Assembly: GCA_037447655.1 (NCBI GenBank)
Contig: JBBHKE010001751.1
Span: 1 to 64,000, forward strand
Direction: 5' to 3'
DNA: 64,000 nt
Source: Zygnema cylindricum
Lineage: Eukaryota; Streptophyta; Zygnematophyceae; Zygnematales; Zygnemataceae
Below the pieces are notes generated by a model. It made no database searches. It worked only from the letters and a program-made list of their open reading frames with translations, and was not told where the DNA came from. Both the position numbers and the translations under genes were made by a program. Shown here piece by piece: positions 45,704 to 58,515 of the stretch. Each line of letters begins with the position of its first letter. Position 1 is the first letter of the stretch.

Positions 45704-48700
45704 CTAAGTTAGATCCTGTCCTTTTTGTAGCGCTGCGTACTGCATTCTCCCACTTAAAGATGGCACTAAAGTGGTCAAATGACCAAGAGCCCTTTGCAAT
45801 CCGGCTCCTTTACCACCAACATTTTTCCAATCATCGTGCCCTCCTAATTTAGGCAATTCACGAGGAATGAGTTCTTGAGGAAGGGGATGAACCACCAAAG
45901 CGCCTTCTATTTGGGCGGGTTTTCCACGATGAGGCAAATTGTCCATGAAAGAGAGCCCCTTTGATCGTCTCCTCCATCGAAGAATGACCTTTTCTACAAT
46001 TCCGACAGCAAATCGTAGCTTCAGGAATCTCTGGCGCGCCAATTTACCTCTCGCAAGTGACTGCCCCCCATTGACACACAAAAGACTTGACATTAGAGTC
46101 AGGACTCGGAAAGAAACAAGCAATATTATATGAAAATGATGGAGAGAATATACATTTTCCTCGATTCCGGAAGTAGAAAAGAAATTGTTCTATCGCAGGT
46201 AATGTTAAGAAAAACCACGAGTATAAAAAATATGTGAATTTTCTTTTCTGCCACAAATCATGCATTAGAGGCTCACGAAAAAAAGCGGAAGCAGTCTACA
46301 CACAAAACTTGGATAAGGGGCAAGCGTGCACACCATGTACCATATACTATATACCATATACCATATACCATGTAACATATACCATATAACATATACCATA
46401 TACCATATACCATATACCATATACCACATACCACATTCCATATTGTGGCATCTAAGGAAAGTCGATATTCAAGCAGATCCATATTATTACTAAACAAAAA
46501 GGAATAATGAACACATAAAGAAGATAAAACAAGGGGGAGGCCTCAGTATCTTCATCAATATGGCATGGGCCATCTCACTCCAGAAAAAAACACACAAATA
46601 CCTCCTTTTTACTCACCCAATGAAACCGGAATAAAACCTGACACTGAGAATGTCTTAGCCAATACAGACCAACCTGGTAAAATCTCTCTCTTTTTAAACG
46701 GAGATCTCACAACACACCTGAAGGTAAATTACTTTCTGACGGAGTGTCTGAAAATGTGCGCGGTCCTTGTACCCGCGATAGTGCTGCTGTATCTTTAAAG
46801 CAGCTGCTTGCCGGTCCTTTGGGGCGATATTCTTCATTAAGTTGTTTAAAAACTCTGCCCCAGCCTCTATCTCGAACGCTACCTCATCAGTCTTCACAAC
46901 TTCCACCCAATCCACTCCTAATTTTCTTATCGAATACTTCCGATCCACACATTTAATCAATTCTGCCGCTTCTGCACTTTTTTTTATCCTTTCTTCCATC
47001 CCAACATCTATAACCGGCCCAACCACATCACGACATTTATTGACAGCAGCCATTCCTGCTTTCTCAACTTTGTCTTTTATCGACATAGAAGACAATTGAG
47101 AGTAAGGAATTTGCTTTGCTGCATCGTCTAAAGTTTTTTCAGCCAATCGAGCTGCAATTCCCTTATGTCCACTCCAACTTGCTAAATCGGCTGGTGTGGC
47201 CCCTTCCGGATAATCGGGTCTCTTAACTAGTGGGGCAGGCATAGCTCCGGCGTCTAAAAGGCTTATAATAACTTTTTCCCTGTTGTGAAACAACCAAGTG
47301 AGCAATAGTGAGCGACAACATCCATCTCTCCAAAGCAGCAACAAAAAAGGAAAAAGAAAAAAAATAAAAGGGAAGGGAAGAGGGAGGGGTTGGAGGGACG
47401 GAGGGAGAGGGGGATGGATCGGATCAAATGATGGAACGGATCAGTACTGGGAAAACAAGGAAACATTCAAAAATACAAAAGTGATATCAAACGCGCCATT
47501 AAACACAAGTTACAATATCTCCCTTGTTTTGCCCTTTAGAAGACTTAAACGTACGTTTCTTCACCAAAACGGAATTCACGTATTTGCCAAGGCAAAAAAG
47601 AAACAAAGCAGAAAACAGAAAAATAGAAAAAGAAACTGAAAACAAAAACATCCTAATACCTGCCATTGGCGGCTGCCCAATGAAGCGCTGTTCTCCCTCG
47701 TCCATCCGGTAAATCCACACTCTCCATTTTCCTTGCCAACATAGGAATCGCCCAATCATACCCAAGTGCCGCCACCATATGTATGGCTGCCAGTCCGCCA
47801 TAATCCTCCTGCTTCAACCGTGCCTCAGCATCCGGTCCTTTGACCCAATTTGCCAATTTTTCTCGCAACAACATCACCATAAGCTTCTCTTGGACAAACC
47901 CTGAGGAGGTTTCCCCCTTTGATATCTCCTCCAACCATGCCCAATCTCCTCCAACATCCGAATCTGTACTGGTACTACTGCCGAAATTCTCCTCTCCCTG
48001 AGACTGCATTAACAGATGCACCAACCGAACTTGCAGATTCTCGTCGCTCTCCTGTACATTCGACTTCACTTCAGGACTGTTCCCGTATTCGACTTGTGAG
48101 ATGTTACTACAAGGAAGACCGTCGTCTAACGTCACAGAAAACCTAACAGTTCCAGCCACATGCGGAGGGGCGTGACATTTGAGCACGCCAGGATGAATCA
48201 TTTCAGCTGGTACCAACTCGTTATCGAACATAACTTCCCACTTGTGATTTTTGTCCACCTCCGTCTTTCCGACTATTAAAACCTGCAAGTGCATAATTCA
48301 CAAGTTTATAAGTGAGTGCCCACAATTCAAATGGTCATGTTTGACAAGACCCACAGTAACAACCTTAATCATCCTCGCCGAATAGTCTGCTGATGGGGCA
48401 GAGTAGTCGATGGATTACCATAACAGGTGAAAAAACCAAGTCAATCGATAACTAAATCACATTTATTCCAAAAATGCTGGCAAACGATTTGAACTGATGA
48501 CATCAACACGGTATTTTGTGAAATAAACCATCATACTGCGATCTGCTTCAAATGCATTAATGAGTGAACATTTACAAGATTTTCCAGCATAGGTAAAAGT
48601 AAACGTATAAATTTACTCATCTCCATTATAAAGCTCTTGTTTTTTAATCTCCAGTCTTTTGATCATGATACTTCATGAAATGTGAGAAAAAAGAGCTTGT

Positions 48701-51700
48701 GAAGCGAAATTTTTAACATTAAAATTTATAGCGGGATACGATGACGTGTTTCTTCCAGGGCCACGAGAATTAGAAAACCATACAAAAGTAAACATTTTTA
48801 TGCATGATCATGTCTCACTCTCTTTGTAAGGGTGTGAAAATCACCTTAGTGCCACCCTCTGTACTGCAGGTGACAGGGGAAAAATCGTTCACTTCAAACA
48901 AAACATGAGACGGTTCCTCCATGAAAACTGGAGACCAAGTGTTGGTGAAGGGGCCAGCGTCGGCTTGCTCTCCATACAACTCATTCGCCCACTTACCAAA
49001 ACTTTCTAGTTTGGGAAAATCCGAGAGTTGAGACCAATTTCCAAAACTACCGCCTCTGCCTAAGGAGTTTCTTCCCATAGAGTTTCTCCCCAACGAGGTT
49101 TTCCCAATAGAATCGAGGCGCATGTCCTCCACTATAGCAGGAATAATACCATCCAAATATTCCTCATTTTGCGCATCCTCTTCAAAACTACTTTCAAGGC
49201 TCGATTCTCTTTCTGCTAGATCGTCAAATCCACTCTGTACATCAGCAAATTAAATAAACTAAGACAAGTGTTAGTAGTCAACCAACCTCAAAAAGTCACA
49301 GTAGTGAAACATGGTAAATCTATAATCAGCATCAATCCAAAAAAGTTTTAAAACGTCTGAAATATTGCAGTGATATCGCGGACCAAAGAACAGGGCCATC
49401 GAATCATCATCAACCTATTACGCCCAAAAACAGAGTGGAACCAAACTACGGGTATCTAATTAGACTATAAAAGGAAAAGGAGTGTTATGAACCTACCAAC
49501 ATTGGTTTTGAAGGGCCATGTTCCATGCGGCCTCCCAAGGATCTTGTAAAAAAGCCTCTCACCGATTGGTTAGGCCGCTGCTCATATAAAAAATCCTCAA
49601 TAACATCAAGTTAGACCATACCTAAAATCCTAGAAAATAAGAATCATAACCACAATAAACTCATATAACCGCGAACTGGCCTCTAATTAAAAAACTAGAT
49701 AAGTTATTACTGCCGGGCAAGAACATTGATTGATCCGTGACGTCGGAGGGGGAAAAAACAACACGAAAAATAATCGACAAAGAAATCAACACCTTCTCAC
49801 CTCAAGTTCAGACTGGAAGACTCTGCTATCCAAATTCTCAGGCTGCTCAGGTTTTATTCTTGCGAATCCATTGCTTTCTGGAGAGATTTCATGAAATCTC
49901 TGTTGTACCTGTTGTGTTCCATTATCCCAAGTCGCACTAATACCAAGATTATTATGGTTACCATCAAAGCCTTCGATGGGTTGAACTACATTCATCGCCA
50001 CTTGATCCAAGCCTGCAAAAAGAGACAGTATGCAAAAATGAAGAAGATAATTCCCAATAAAAAAACAGGCAGCTTGACTCGGCCACTTCTAGTTTTAGTC
50101 ACGTATTCCATTTGCAGATATGCATAAACTAAATTAAAATCCAAAAATACTATCTAACACAGAGCAAGAGGCAAAGGGCAACGATTTGGTAGCCCACACA
50201 TCCCAGAAGGCTCAATTCCAACAAAAGATTTTGTCGTTGCAACAGAATAAGCAGCTTGAAACAAAATTCCAGCAAACTTTGATATACTAACTGTAAACAC
50301 GAATTCAATATCAGTGGGCAATGTCATCGCAAAGAAAATCCAAGAGCAATGTTATCAACAATAGTTTGACTCATTCTATCATTTCCACAGATTTGTTAAA
50401 AAACATCCAGCAAATCAACGGCTGGGCTTGTACCACTGACCTATTTGACCTAAATTTTCAAGTTGAGTGTCAGCCAGAGTCTGGTGAATTTGTTGGGAAA
50501 ACATTTTGGTCTGCTCATTCAACTGTGACCAGAAGGATCTCGGGGTTTCTGTTAACAGCGGTCCAACCCCTCCAAAATGGGTTTCAAGATGGGTCGATGC
50601 CTCGTCAATTTCTGGTCTTTCATCGTCTTCCCAACCCATTTCCTCGTCATCGCTCTCAAGACTAATTCCTACGTCTAAAGATTTTTGGGACTGTTCGAAG
50701 CTATTTTCAGAAGCTGAGCAAGCTATATTTGACCGATTTTCCGGTGTTGCTACATGCCTCAGTCGACTAATGGCCTGGAAAAAACAAAATGCACAACATT
50801 GATGAGACATTTGCGCAATCAAATGAGCCAGGACATCTCTCTCAAAAAAGCGAAACAATTTGTCACAAACAATAACCTTCGCAAGCAAGTATCTGAATTA
50901 AAAAACAAACTTGTACTAACGTGAAATAAGTAGGTCAGTACCTTGTCAACCTCGAGATAGTGAACTAGAACAATCCTTCTCCTGCAGAAATGAAATAAGA
51001 TAGCATGTTATTTCATGTTCGTGAAACAAGATCTTAACGGATGAGAAATACAGGGGAGCTTAATAGACATCATTTGTCTCAACCGTCTAAAAGAATGGAA
51101 ACCCCCATAGTACGGATGCACAATTTTTTTTCCAATCTTCCCGACCACCTTTCATTGTACTTTACTTGCTCCATCAACATACAAACAATACAACAAAAAC
51201 AGGAAAACACATGTACAATCGATCGCCAACAGAGACAATCGACAAAAAAAGAAAAAAGCCAACAAAAGCCTAAACGAAGAGACATAAACCATAACAATCT
51301 CTTGAAACCTGTTCAGTTAACATGAACATGGAACGCACTCTGCCAATCGCCAATAAACACGTCTCTGGAGAAGACAGTCCCCCTCTCCGTGCGCATAATA
51401 ACAAGCGAGCATTTGCTCACTTACTACCTGCAAATGGAAGATCAGAAACAAATTAATCACCATTAGGTCATTTTACAGAGGTTAACCAACACACCTTGTT
51501 TCAGAAAAGAATCAACAAATCATAAACAAGTATGAGCACCAACCCAACTTCACTCACTAAATAACAATGGCACTACCTGATACTAAGCCAGCTGCAAACG
51601 TCTTGAAGTGAAAAGAATATAGACAGAATATGTCACATATAGACCCACTATGAAGCTCACCATCAATAGTTTGGAAGGAAGAATCCCAGTATCGATGGGG

Positions 51701-52961
51701 CAATAGTAAAAGCTGAAACACCTCATGTACAAAATATAAGGGTTTACATACGCTTACAATCCAAACACATTGTATTTAGTGCATACTGGATCCAAGGGAT
51801 GTCCCAGCCTCAAAGATAGGCAACCGGAATTACTATGTTCCAAATATTTTCATTATGATATAACATTTTTCCCTGTAATACGAAACTTACCTTGAGCTTC
51901 TCGTGTGCCTCTTTGACGGTTCTCCCGTCCGGCTTCTTTCGCCAATTATGGCCATCTTTTCGATAATACCGTTGCACTTTACAGTCAAAAAGAAAGAGCT
52001 TTCCACCTGCAAAAGCAGTCTTGAACTAGATCCACTCAAACGGTGAAAAAGAAAGCAATAAATTTTATCTTTTAAAGAAGTAAACTTGAAGACACGACCA
52101 TTGCAAAAACGCTTAAAAATACAAAACAATCGTTAATGCAGGAAGGGAGGGACAGATTGCTAGATTCATTCTGTATAAAAACTATCTAGCACAAAATGAA
52201 AACCTTCCTTCCAGTTCAAAAAGGAACATATCGTTTTTAATGGTGTGGAAACTCACTCTCTGGCCTGTCAGGAGGATTCTCATTTAGATGGAAATGGTAC
52301 TCTTGAAAATTTTCCAAAATATCCAAAACTTCGGCAGGTTTCAACCAGCGATTCGTAGCTTCAACAAGCACTTGCCGGATGTCCATGGTGTCTATGTGGC
52401 AGAAAGCAACAAAACCACAAACAAAAGAAGAAGGAAGAGAAATGAATACAACTTCAACAACATGACTAAATGACATGATTAAATATCGTTTATGAAAGTC
52501 ATAAACAGAGAGAAAAAGAAAAGGAAATGACTTTAACTTCAATAACATGACTCACTATTAAATTATGCAGCAACCAGTGATCAACTTAGGATAGTGAGAA
52601 CAACCAAAAGTTGACCATTTCGGTTAAAAAGGAGCAGGAATCAACTGAGAAAAAAGCTTACTAGAGCCAGATTCATCAGCTATTTTCAAATACGCAAATT
52701 TATTTGCAAAAGCAAATACGGAAGAGTGTTTTAGGGTTTCAAGTTCAATTGCAGGATTGTCTTCATCTATAGTAAAAGCAGGAAAAAAAAGCAAAAGTCA
52801 GAGAGAGAAGGAAAGAGAAATAGAGAGAGGAGACAGAGAGAAGGAGAAATGTCGATACTAGACTCTACTACAGCCGGACTTACAGCCTTTCCCTGGAAAC
52901 ACGGATCCACCTGCTCACCTGGTCCTTTTTTGTCCGCAAGACTTCCTTGACTTGGCGCCAT
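45704..52961 (-). CDS. CAMTA: Calmodulin-binding transcription activator (CAMTA), 12 exons, about 1001 residues
   Basis: Calcium/calmodulin-responsive transcription factor of the nucleus. Exons in transcript order: 52919-52961, 52662-52766, 52257-52391, 51891-52006, 51339-51427, 50942-50981, 50441-50774, 49801-50012, 48845-49234, 47660-48282, 46718-47279, 45704-46060; together 3006 nt and in frame throughout. The CG-1 domain spans exons 3-6 (NRWLKPAEVLDIL, KLFLFDCKVQRYYRKDGHNW, ACYYAHGEG, LLQRRVYW, IVLVHYLEV). Exons 7-9 form an acidic linker rich in Ser and Glu. A TIG/IPT fold begins VNDFSPVTCSTEGGTK and crosses into exon 10. Ankyrin repeats follow (AAIHMVAALGYDW, GRTALHWAAANGR, GATPADLASWSGHKG). 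IQ motifs are ALKIQQHYRGYKDR and LQSLARGKLARQRF, then the calmodulin-binding helix VGIVEKVILRWRRRSKG. Length and order are typical of plant CAMTAs. The start at MAPSQG uses donor CCAG|GTGAGC, which keeps the frame into exon 2. All key motifs are intact; it looks functional. Confidence 0.93.
46334..46445. repeat. Short tandem repeat in the last CAMTA intron
   Basis: Variants of the 7-mer CCATATA and ACCATATACCATATAC repeat for about 110 bp inside the intron between exons 11 and 12 of CAMTA. It is outside any coding exon. Confidence 0.9.
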
Positions 52962-52993
52962 AGCCGTTTTTCAATTCGAAATGCAAACCGAAA

Positions 52994-53002
52994 TTAGGGT
53001 TT
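52994..53002 (-). promoter_or_regulatory. Telo-box in the CAMTA 5' region
   Basis: AAACCCTAA on the minus strand, about 35-40 bp upstream of the CAMTA ATG. Telo-boxes are common near plant transcription starts, especially in genes of growing tissue. Its distance suggests it lies in or near the 5' UTR. Confidence 0.45.
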
Positions 53003-54075
53003 TCTTGCGCGAAGTCAGAGAGTTCAGCGTTGACTTTGAAGGGTAATTACTAATTAGTAATTAGGAATTTAGAACTACGGTACAGAAATTACAGTTCTAA
53101 TGAGAGGTAAAGAAATCGATCCTTGTTTTGATGGCTTTTAACTTTAATTTTAGCCGCGAAATTAAAATCTAATCACGAATTGTAAATAGTGTGTCTTGAT
53201 TTCGCGCGTGACGACGCGCATACTTTTCATTTAGTTTGATCCATATTTTCAAGCGGTTCCGTTTACTAATCGTTTACGAAGTTTATTTCTTTCCGTGCGA
53301 GTTAATTTATCCGTATCACGTCGTCCTTTAACCTACGTCTAGAAGACTAGAACTCTAGATTAAAGGACGACTTGACTTCGTACACGATTTAGAATGTTAA
53401 AAGCCAGCATGTGCTCTCAAGGAGGAGCTCACGTAAAGTGGGAAAGCAACTGCGTGCAGCACTGTTATTTACATGTGGTTGCCGCAGTTTTGTTACCCGT
53501 AAACCTTGGCCAGCCGTCTGAATTGCTGATTTTCTTATGACGGTCGACGTTCGCAAACGCGGCACTTTTTTAACCGGTACAAAACTTGTACTTATCTGTA
53601 CTTAAAATGTACAATTTTTGACAAGCTGACGCAAGTGCTTGCGCGCAGCAAAAATTGTCACTGCGATTGGCAATTCCCATCGTTTAGTATTTAATAACGA
53701 AATTACTGTAGCTCTATGTCGCCATGCTGCTCCAATCTTTGTATAAACAATCCTTTGTTTTGAAAATCACGTGATATGAAACCGGGAATCTGAGGGTGGC
53801 GTTCCATCAGACGAAAAGTGGGGTAATTTACAGAAATCGGCGCCTATCCGTACCAGTTCGTACCGCTTATTTTGTTTTTGTTAGCGAACAACATTACAGA
53901 GAATCTTGCCAATATTCATAGATGTCCTATGCGCATAAAACGCACGGAGTAAACTAACGAATACTACGTTCCGTGCGCATAAAACAATTTTCAACTTTAT
54001 AAAATTCGCAGTAAAATTCGTACTTTTTTTTTTACTTTTCAAATTTTAAAATTATAATATTCAAAACCCTAAAAA
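53003..54075. other. CAMTA upstream region, no supported gene
   Basis: It should contain the CAMTA promoter on the minus strand. I see a short fold-back with arms CGTCCTTTAA and TTAAAGGACG near 53322-53370, and no coding signal on either strand. Confidence 0.5.
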
Positions 54076-54089
54076 ACTGAAACGTGCAA

Positions 54090-54400
54090 CAAACCAGCGA
54101 CCAGGCTGCTTGGTTGCTAAACCAGCGACCAGACTGCCTAGTTCAGCAAACCAGACTGCCTCGTCGCTGAACCAACGACCACTACCTGGTTGCTGAACCA
54201 GCGACCAGACATCCTAGTTCAGCAACCAGATTGCCCCGTCGCTGAACCAACGACCACTGCCTGGTTGCTGAACCAACGACCACTGCCTGGTTGCTGAACC
54301 AGCGACCAGACTGCCTAGTTCAGCAACCAGACTGCCTCGTCGCTGAACCAGCGACCACTGCCTGGTTGCTGAACCAGCGACCAGACTGCCTCGTCGTTGG
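54090..54400. repeat. GC-rich tandem repeat next to the hAT element
   Basis: Modules such as CTGGTTGCTGAACCAGCGAC and CCAGACTGCCTCGTCGCTGA recur about ten times in variable order. It is much more GC-rich than its surroundings. It lies on the 3' side of the transposase gene and could be a subterminal repeat array of that hAT element, a known hAT feature, but terminal inverted repeats were not found. Confidence 0.8.
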
Positions 54401-54587
54401 TACAACATGGCTTTGTAAAAAATTGTCCACAATAAAAAACCATGTCCACAATCAAAAATGACAAAGTTCACATTGACGCAAAACAAAACAATCGTTGTAC
54501 TAATCTGGGGGATATGATCTAATTCTCACATTAAAACTATGTCAACTCATTGCAGGCTGTGAATACATATATCTCCCATATCTCTCT

Positions 54588-56540
54588 TTACTCCAAATCT
54601 ACGTCAAACATGTCTTCATCAAACTCCTCTTCTCCTACCTCCCCTTCCTCTTCCTCCCATGCTACCAATTCCTCTTCATAACTAACATCCCTAGTGTTCT
54701 GTAATAATCTGAGATTGCTAAAGACCCAAACCAAATCATTGGCTCTTTTAGCTGTCAACCTGTTCCTTTTCTAAGAGTGAATATGGTCATAGGTTGACCA
54801 ATTCCTTTCACATGAGCTGGCAACTGTACATTGTGCAAGGATCCTAATTGCTATTTTCCGTAAAGTAGGGGTGAAAGACCCGAACTGCTGCCACCACTTC
54901 CACCCCGGCATATCTTTAGCACAAGTTTTTGTCACTTCCCTCCCAAATATGCCCTCAAAGCCTTTATACTTAGACAAATCGGAGTAGGCCGCAGCCTGAT
55001 CCGCCACATTTGGTAACATCTTATCGAGCATTATTTGAAAACCTTCCATTACTTCCACATTTGAAAGTTGATCATACTTATTACTTTGGTACTCGGGATC
55101 GAGTACAAAGCCGGCAGCATATATAGGGCTATGTGCCATCTCCCATATGGCGATGAAAGACACCTTCAGCTCCTCCAAAATCTGCAGTCTTTCGTAAATT
55201 CGTGCTCCTCCATTGCTGGATAAATTCACTAAGAAATCCCCAATAGTGTAAAAACCATGATAAACCTTCCCCACGTTTGGCCTCCCTTTGTCGCACTCCC
55301 TCCTCATTCGCACTACAGGTTCAGAAACTGTCACAGCCTCAGTCACTCTCGTCCAAAACTTTGGGTTTAAGATATGGCCTTTAATCTTAACACCCTCTAA
55401 CTTGTATGTAGACTTCAATAACCACTGTTTGTAAGCATCATCAAACATCAACATCTCCAAGCTATCTTTCACATGTAAAAACCTCTGTAGCATGATGAAA
55501 TTTGTAGCAAACCTGGTCTCTCCAAGTTTCAAAAGCCTAAGTTTGGAGATTTTGTTGAACAAGGGTGTAGTCATATGATGATTCATGATAAATTTCAACA
55601 CCTCCTTCGCCTCTCGGACAGGTGTTGAAATAAATGATAACTTGCCCCAATCCTCCAACATTAGGTCCAATACGTGGGCAGCACATGGCGTCCACGTGAT
55701 GGAAGGATACTTTTCCACGAGCATCGAGGCGGCAGCCTTGTTCACAGGAGCAGAATCCGTCACAATTTGTACCACATGTTGGACCCCCACCGCAATAACT
55801 CCTTTCTCTAACACTTGACAAACATATTCAGCATCCTTAATTTTCCCTCGAGTGTCTTCCGCCTGGAGAAACATGTCACTTTTGGGGGTGACAGCTAGAA
55901 TGTTTAGGAGAGGCGTATCGTCAACCGCCGTCCAACCGTCAGATGTGATGGAGGCACCGGTGACTTTTATGGTCTCATAGTAGCTTGCCAAATCGCTAGT
56001 GATCGCTGTTTTCGTCTCAGACAGAAGGCGATTTCTCATGGTATTCCTGTGAGGTAACTTGTAATATGACCGTATATCCCTGGTCTTCTTCACTGCTGCC
56101 TTAAAGTATGGGTCGTCCAATAGCCGAAACGGTAAACCATTGGCAAAGAAAGCCTTTGCCCATGCTACATCCACCTCTTTTTGGTTATGCATATTGAATA
56201 CACTATTTATTTTGGTCTAAACACCTTGTATCTTACTACTCTGGCTAGATCCAGGACATCTAGTGAGTTCATCCAAATCGGATATGACACGTTTCCGACA
56301 GCCATGATAAGATTTTGCGGTCTCCGATGCATTTAACTCCGCTTGCACTTCATCCGGACATAAAATGCAAGCTCTAATGCCCCCACTTTTAATATTTCCT
56401 AGCAGATGGTTCCTAATCCTAGTTGCTTGACCATTGTATTCAAAATTGCAGTATATACAGATGCATATTTTGTTATTCCCAAGCAACTCTCCTTCTGGAG
56501 GCTTAACGTGCTCCCACTCGATTCCTCGTGGCCTAGGCAT
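54588..56540 (-). pseudogene. hAT-superfamily transposase with BED zinc finger, two in-frame TAG codons
   Basis: Cut-and-paste transposase. The frame opens at 56540 (MPRPRGIEWEHVKPP) with a BED-type finger: CIYCNFEYNG followed by RIRNHLLG. A TAG at 56217-56219 ends this part, and the same frame continues (TKINSVFNMHNQKEVDVAW). The long 473-residue stretch holds a DUF659-like region (ASITSDGWTAVDDTPLLNIL, VVQIVTDSAPVNKAA, WTPCAAHVLDLMLEDWGKL) with acidic positions of the RNase H-like core, and the C-terminal hAT dimerisation motif (AQCTVASSCERNWSTYDHIHS). A second TAG at 54771-54773 is followed in frame by KRNRLTAKRANDLVW and an acidic tail to 54588. The two stops are the only clear lesions, so the copy died recently or the upstream stop lies in an unrecognised intron. 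Confidence 0.88.
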
Positions 56541-57341
56541 GGATGCATCTATTTAGGTTCGTGGAAACTTGAAGGGTGGCTTCAATGACAGGTGTAATGG
56601 CCGCTTTTATGGCGTTTCTAATGGCGGCTTCGTTGTGAAGGAGGAGTGGAGGACAAATTAAAATTCGCGCGCGAAAATGAACCAACGTCTTTTTTTTTTA
56701 AATGTCCGTACAATTTCCGTACAGTATGTGACGTACGATTTTTACGAATCTTACGAAACAAGCGAATACTACGTAGTAATCGGAAAAAAGTCCAAATCCG
56801 TACGAATAGGACATCTATGCCAATATTCTCCAAAGGTCTGGGAGTTAACAATGACCGTTGTCGAGGTACATCACCATTTACTGAAAAATTTGAGCCGCGA
56901 CGCATTGGATAATGTACATACGTGTCAACACGGCAACCAACGGAAATCGAAAAAAATCGCACATGATACATCCATTCAAAAATCCTAACCGAAATCACAA
57001 AAGTAATCTCGTAACGAACTTTCGTCACGCTATTTTTGTTAGCGCCCATTCGTCACACTATTTGTGGAAGCGCTCATTCGTCACGTGAAAAAACAGAAAA
57101 TTCAGAAACCATAAGAGAATTGAGCTGGTATCTGACAAGGCGTCTGCAAAGAGTACAAAAATTATGTCGTACGATGACCTGGTCCACACGTACATGGCAC
57201 GCAAATGAAGATTTCAAGTTGAAGTTGGTCGGTGAGAAAAATATTTGACGATTTTCAATATACGATCTTATCTTACGTGGTACCATTCAATTTTGAGCAC
57301 GTGGATTCCAAACTCTGCGCGATAAAACTTCGTTCAAAATG
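56541..57341. other. Region between the hAT gene and a MITE, no supported gene
   Basis: Open stretches on both strands are short, overlap one another and lack homology. GCGC(C/T)CATTCGTCAC occurs twice (about 57041 and 57071). The hAT terminal repeat should lie at the left edge but could not be placed. Confidence 0.45.
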
Positions 57342-57890
57342 TACACCGCGCATCGTTATTAGGGTCAAAATTTAAATAGTGTGGAAGTAAATATAGCGTC
57401 ATTGACGCTTATTAAGATTTTTTATTTTTATTTTAAAAAGGTATATTCTAATTTCGGCGTTTATGCTAATTTGGGAACAACAAAAATGGAATATTCGTTG
57501 TACGATTATATACATTAATATATGTAACCGTAATTAATATTAAAAATCGTACGCCATCGTGAAATTTAAATATCCGTACATGTAAGACTAGTTTACGTGT
57601 CATAACAATCCCGTTTTGTTAGCGCACGATCCTATGCGTGCGCGTCTGGTTTAACTCATTTTTTGTAAAATTTTCACTTGAAAAGGTACATTTATGTACG
57701 GTCTCACATCGACCGTAAACCACACTATTTAGATATTATTGTAATTCGTCATTTACGCTATTTTGTACGGTAGCTTAATTAACGTCAAGGAAAAATTAAA
57801 ATCATGTATCCTATTTGAGGAAAAAAATCAAAATTTTAAGAACCCAAATTAGTGTCGTTGACACTAATAACGATGCGCGGTATAGATTAC
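57340..57890. mobile_element. Larger MITE of the CACCGC family
   Basis: The left end TACACCGCGCATCGTTATTAG (57342) and the right end CTAATAACGATGCGCGGTATA are inverted repeats over about 19 bases with TA at each side. The interior of about 500 bp has several further TTAGCG/CGCTAA-type motifs and no ORF, so it is non-autonomous and longer than the other copies. Confidence 0.85.
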
Positions 57891-58515
57891 CAAGATAACT
57901 TACTTAGATAGTGTGTATAGTATTACCAAGGCTTTTTTTTTTTTTTTAGTGGGGGGTTTCCATTCTATAAACGCAATCCTTAAGAATACAGTAAAACATA
58001 TGGCTTTGTAACATATTGTAGATTAAATAGTTTCGATACATTTTTTGTTTAGTATAACGTTGTAAAGGATATCACCGTGTAATATACAATTGTTTTATCT
58101 TAATTTCCATTGTTGTCATAAATCTCTTTATTTGTGTCAACTTATGTTTTTTCTTTAATTCATTCAATCTCTTTTCATTTTGTTTCATGGTTGTCCCAAT
58201 GACTTTTTCGTATTGAATTACATATAATGTGATCGGGATCTTCCCCTTTGTGTATCGTTTGTATATGCCAACAATATGACTTTGTTTATCCTACTTCTCA
58301 CCGCTTACCTTAGCAGTATTTTTATTCATTGCATTTGTTATGTTTTCTTCTCGGACAAAATGCTAAATTGTTGCACAGAAAAAACGCTCGTCTTTGTTGA
58401 TAGCCGTAACATTATCCATCTATTATACAAACTCGCAACTCATGTACCAGCGATGAACAAACCTCGCCGATGTAAATCCATGCAATGAGTAAGGGTCATC
58501 GTTATATTGGCAAAA
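57891..58515. other. AT-rich region without a supported gene
   Basis: No homology or splice-consistent exon was recognised. A poly-T run lies near 57940. Confidence 0.45.

Noticed and set aside
54214-54486. 90-codon minus-strand ORF with RRGSLVAGSATRQW repeats
   Set aside because: It lies on the GC-rich tandem repeat downstream of the hAT gene and repeats with it.
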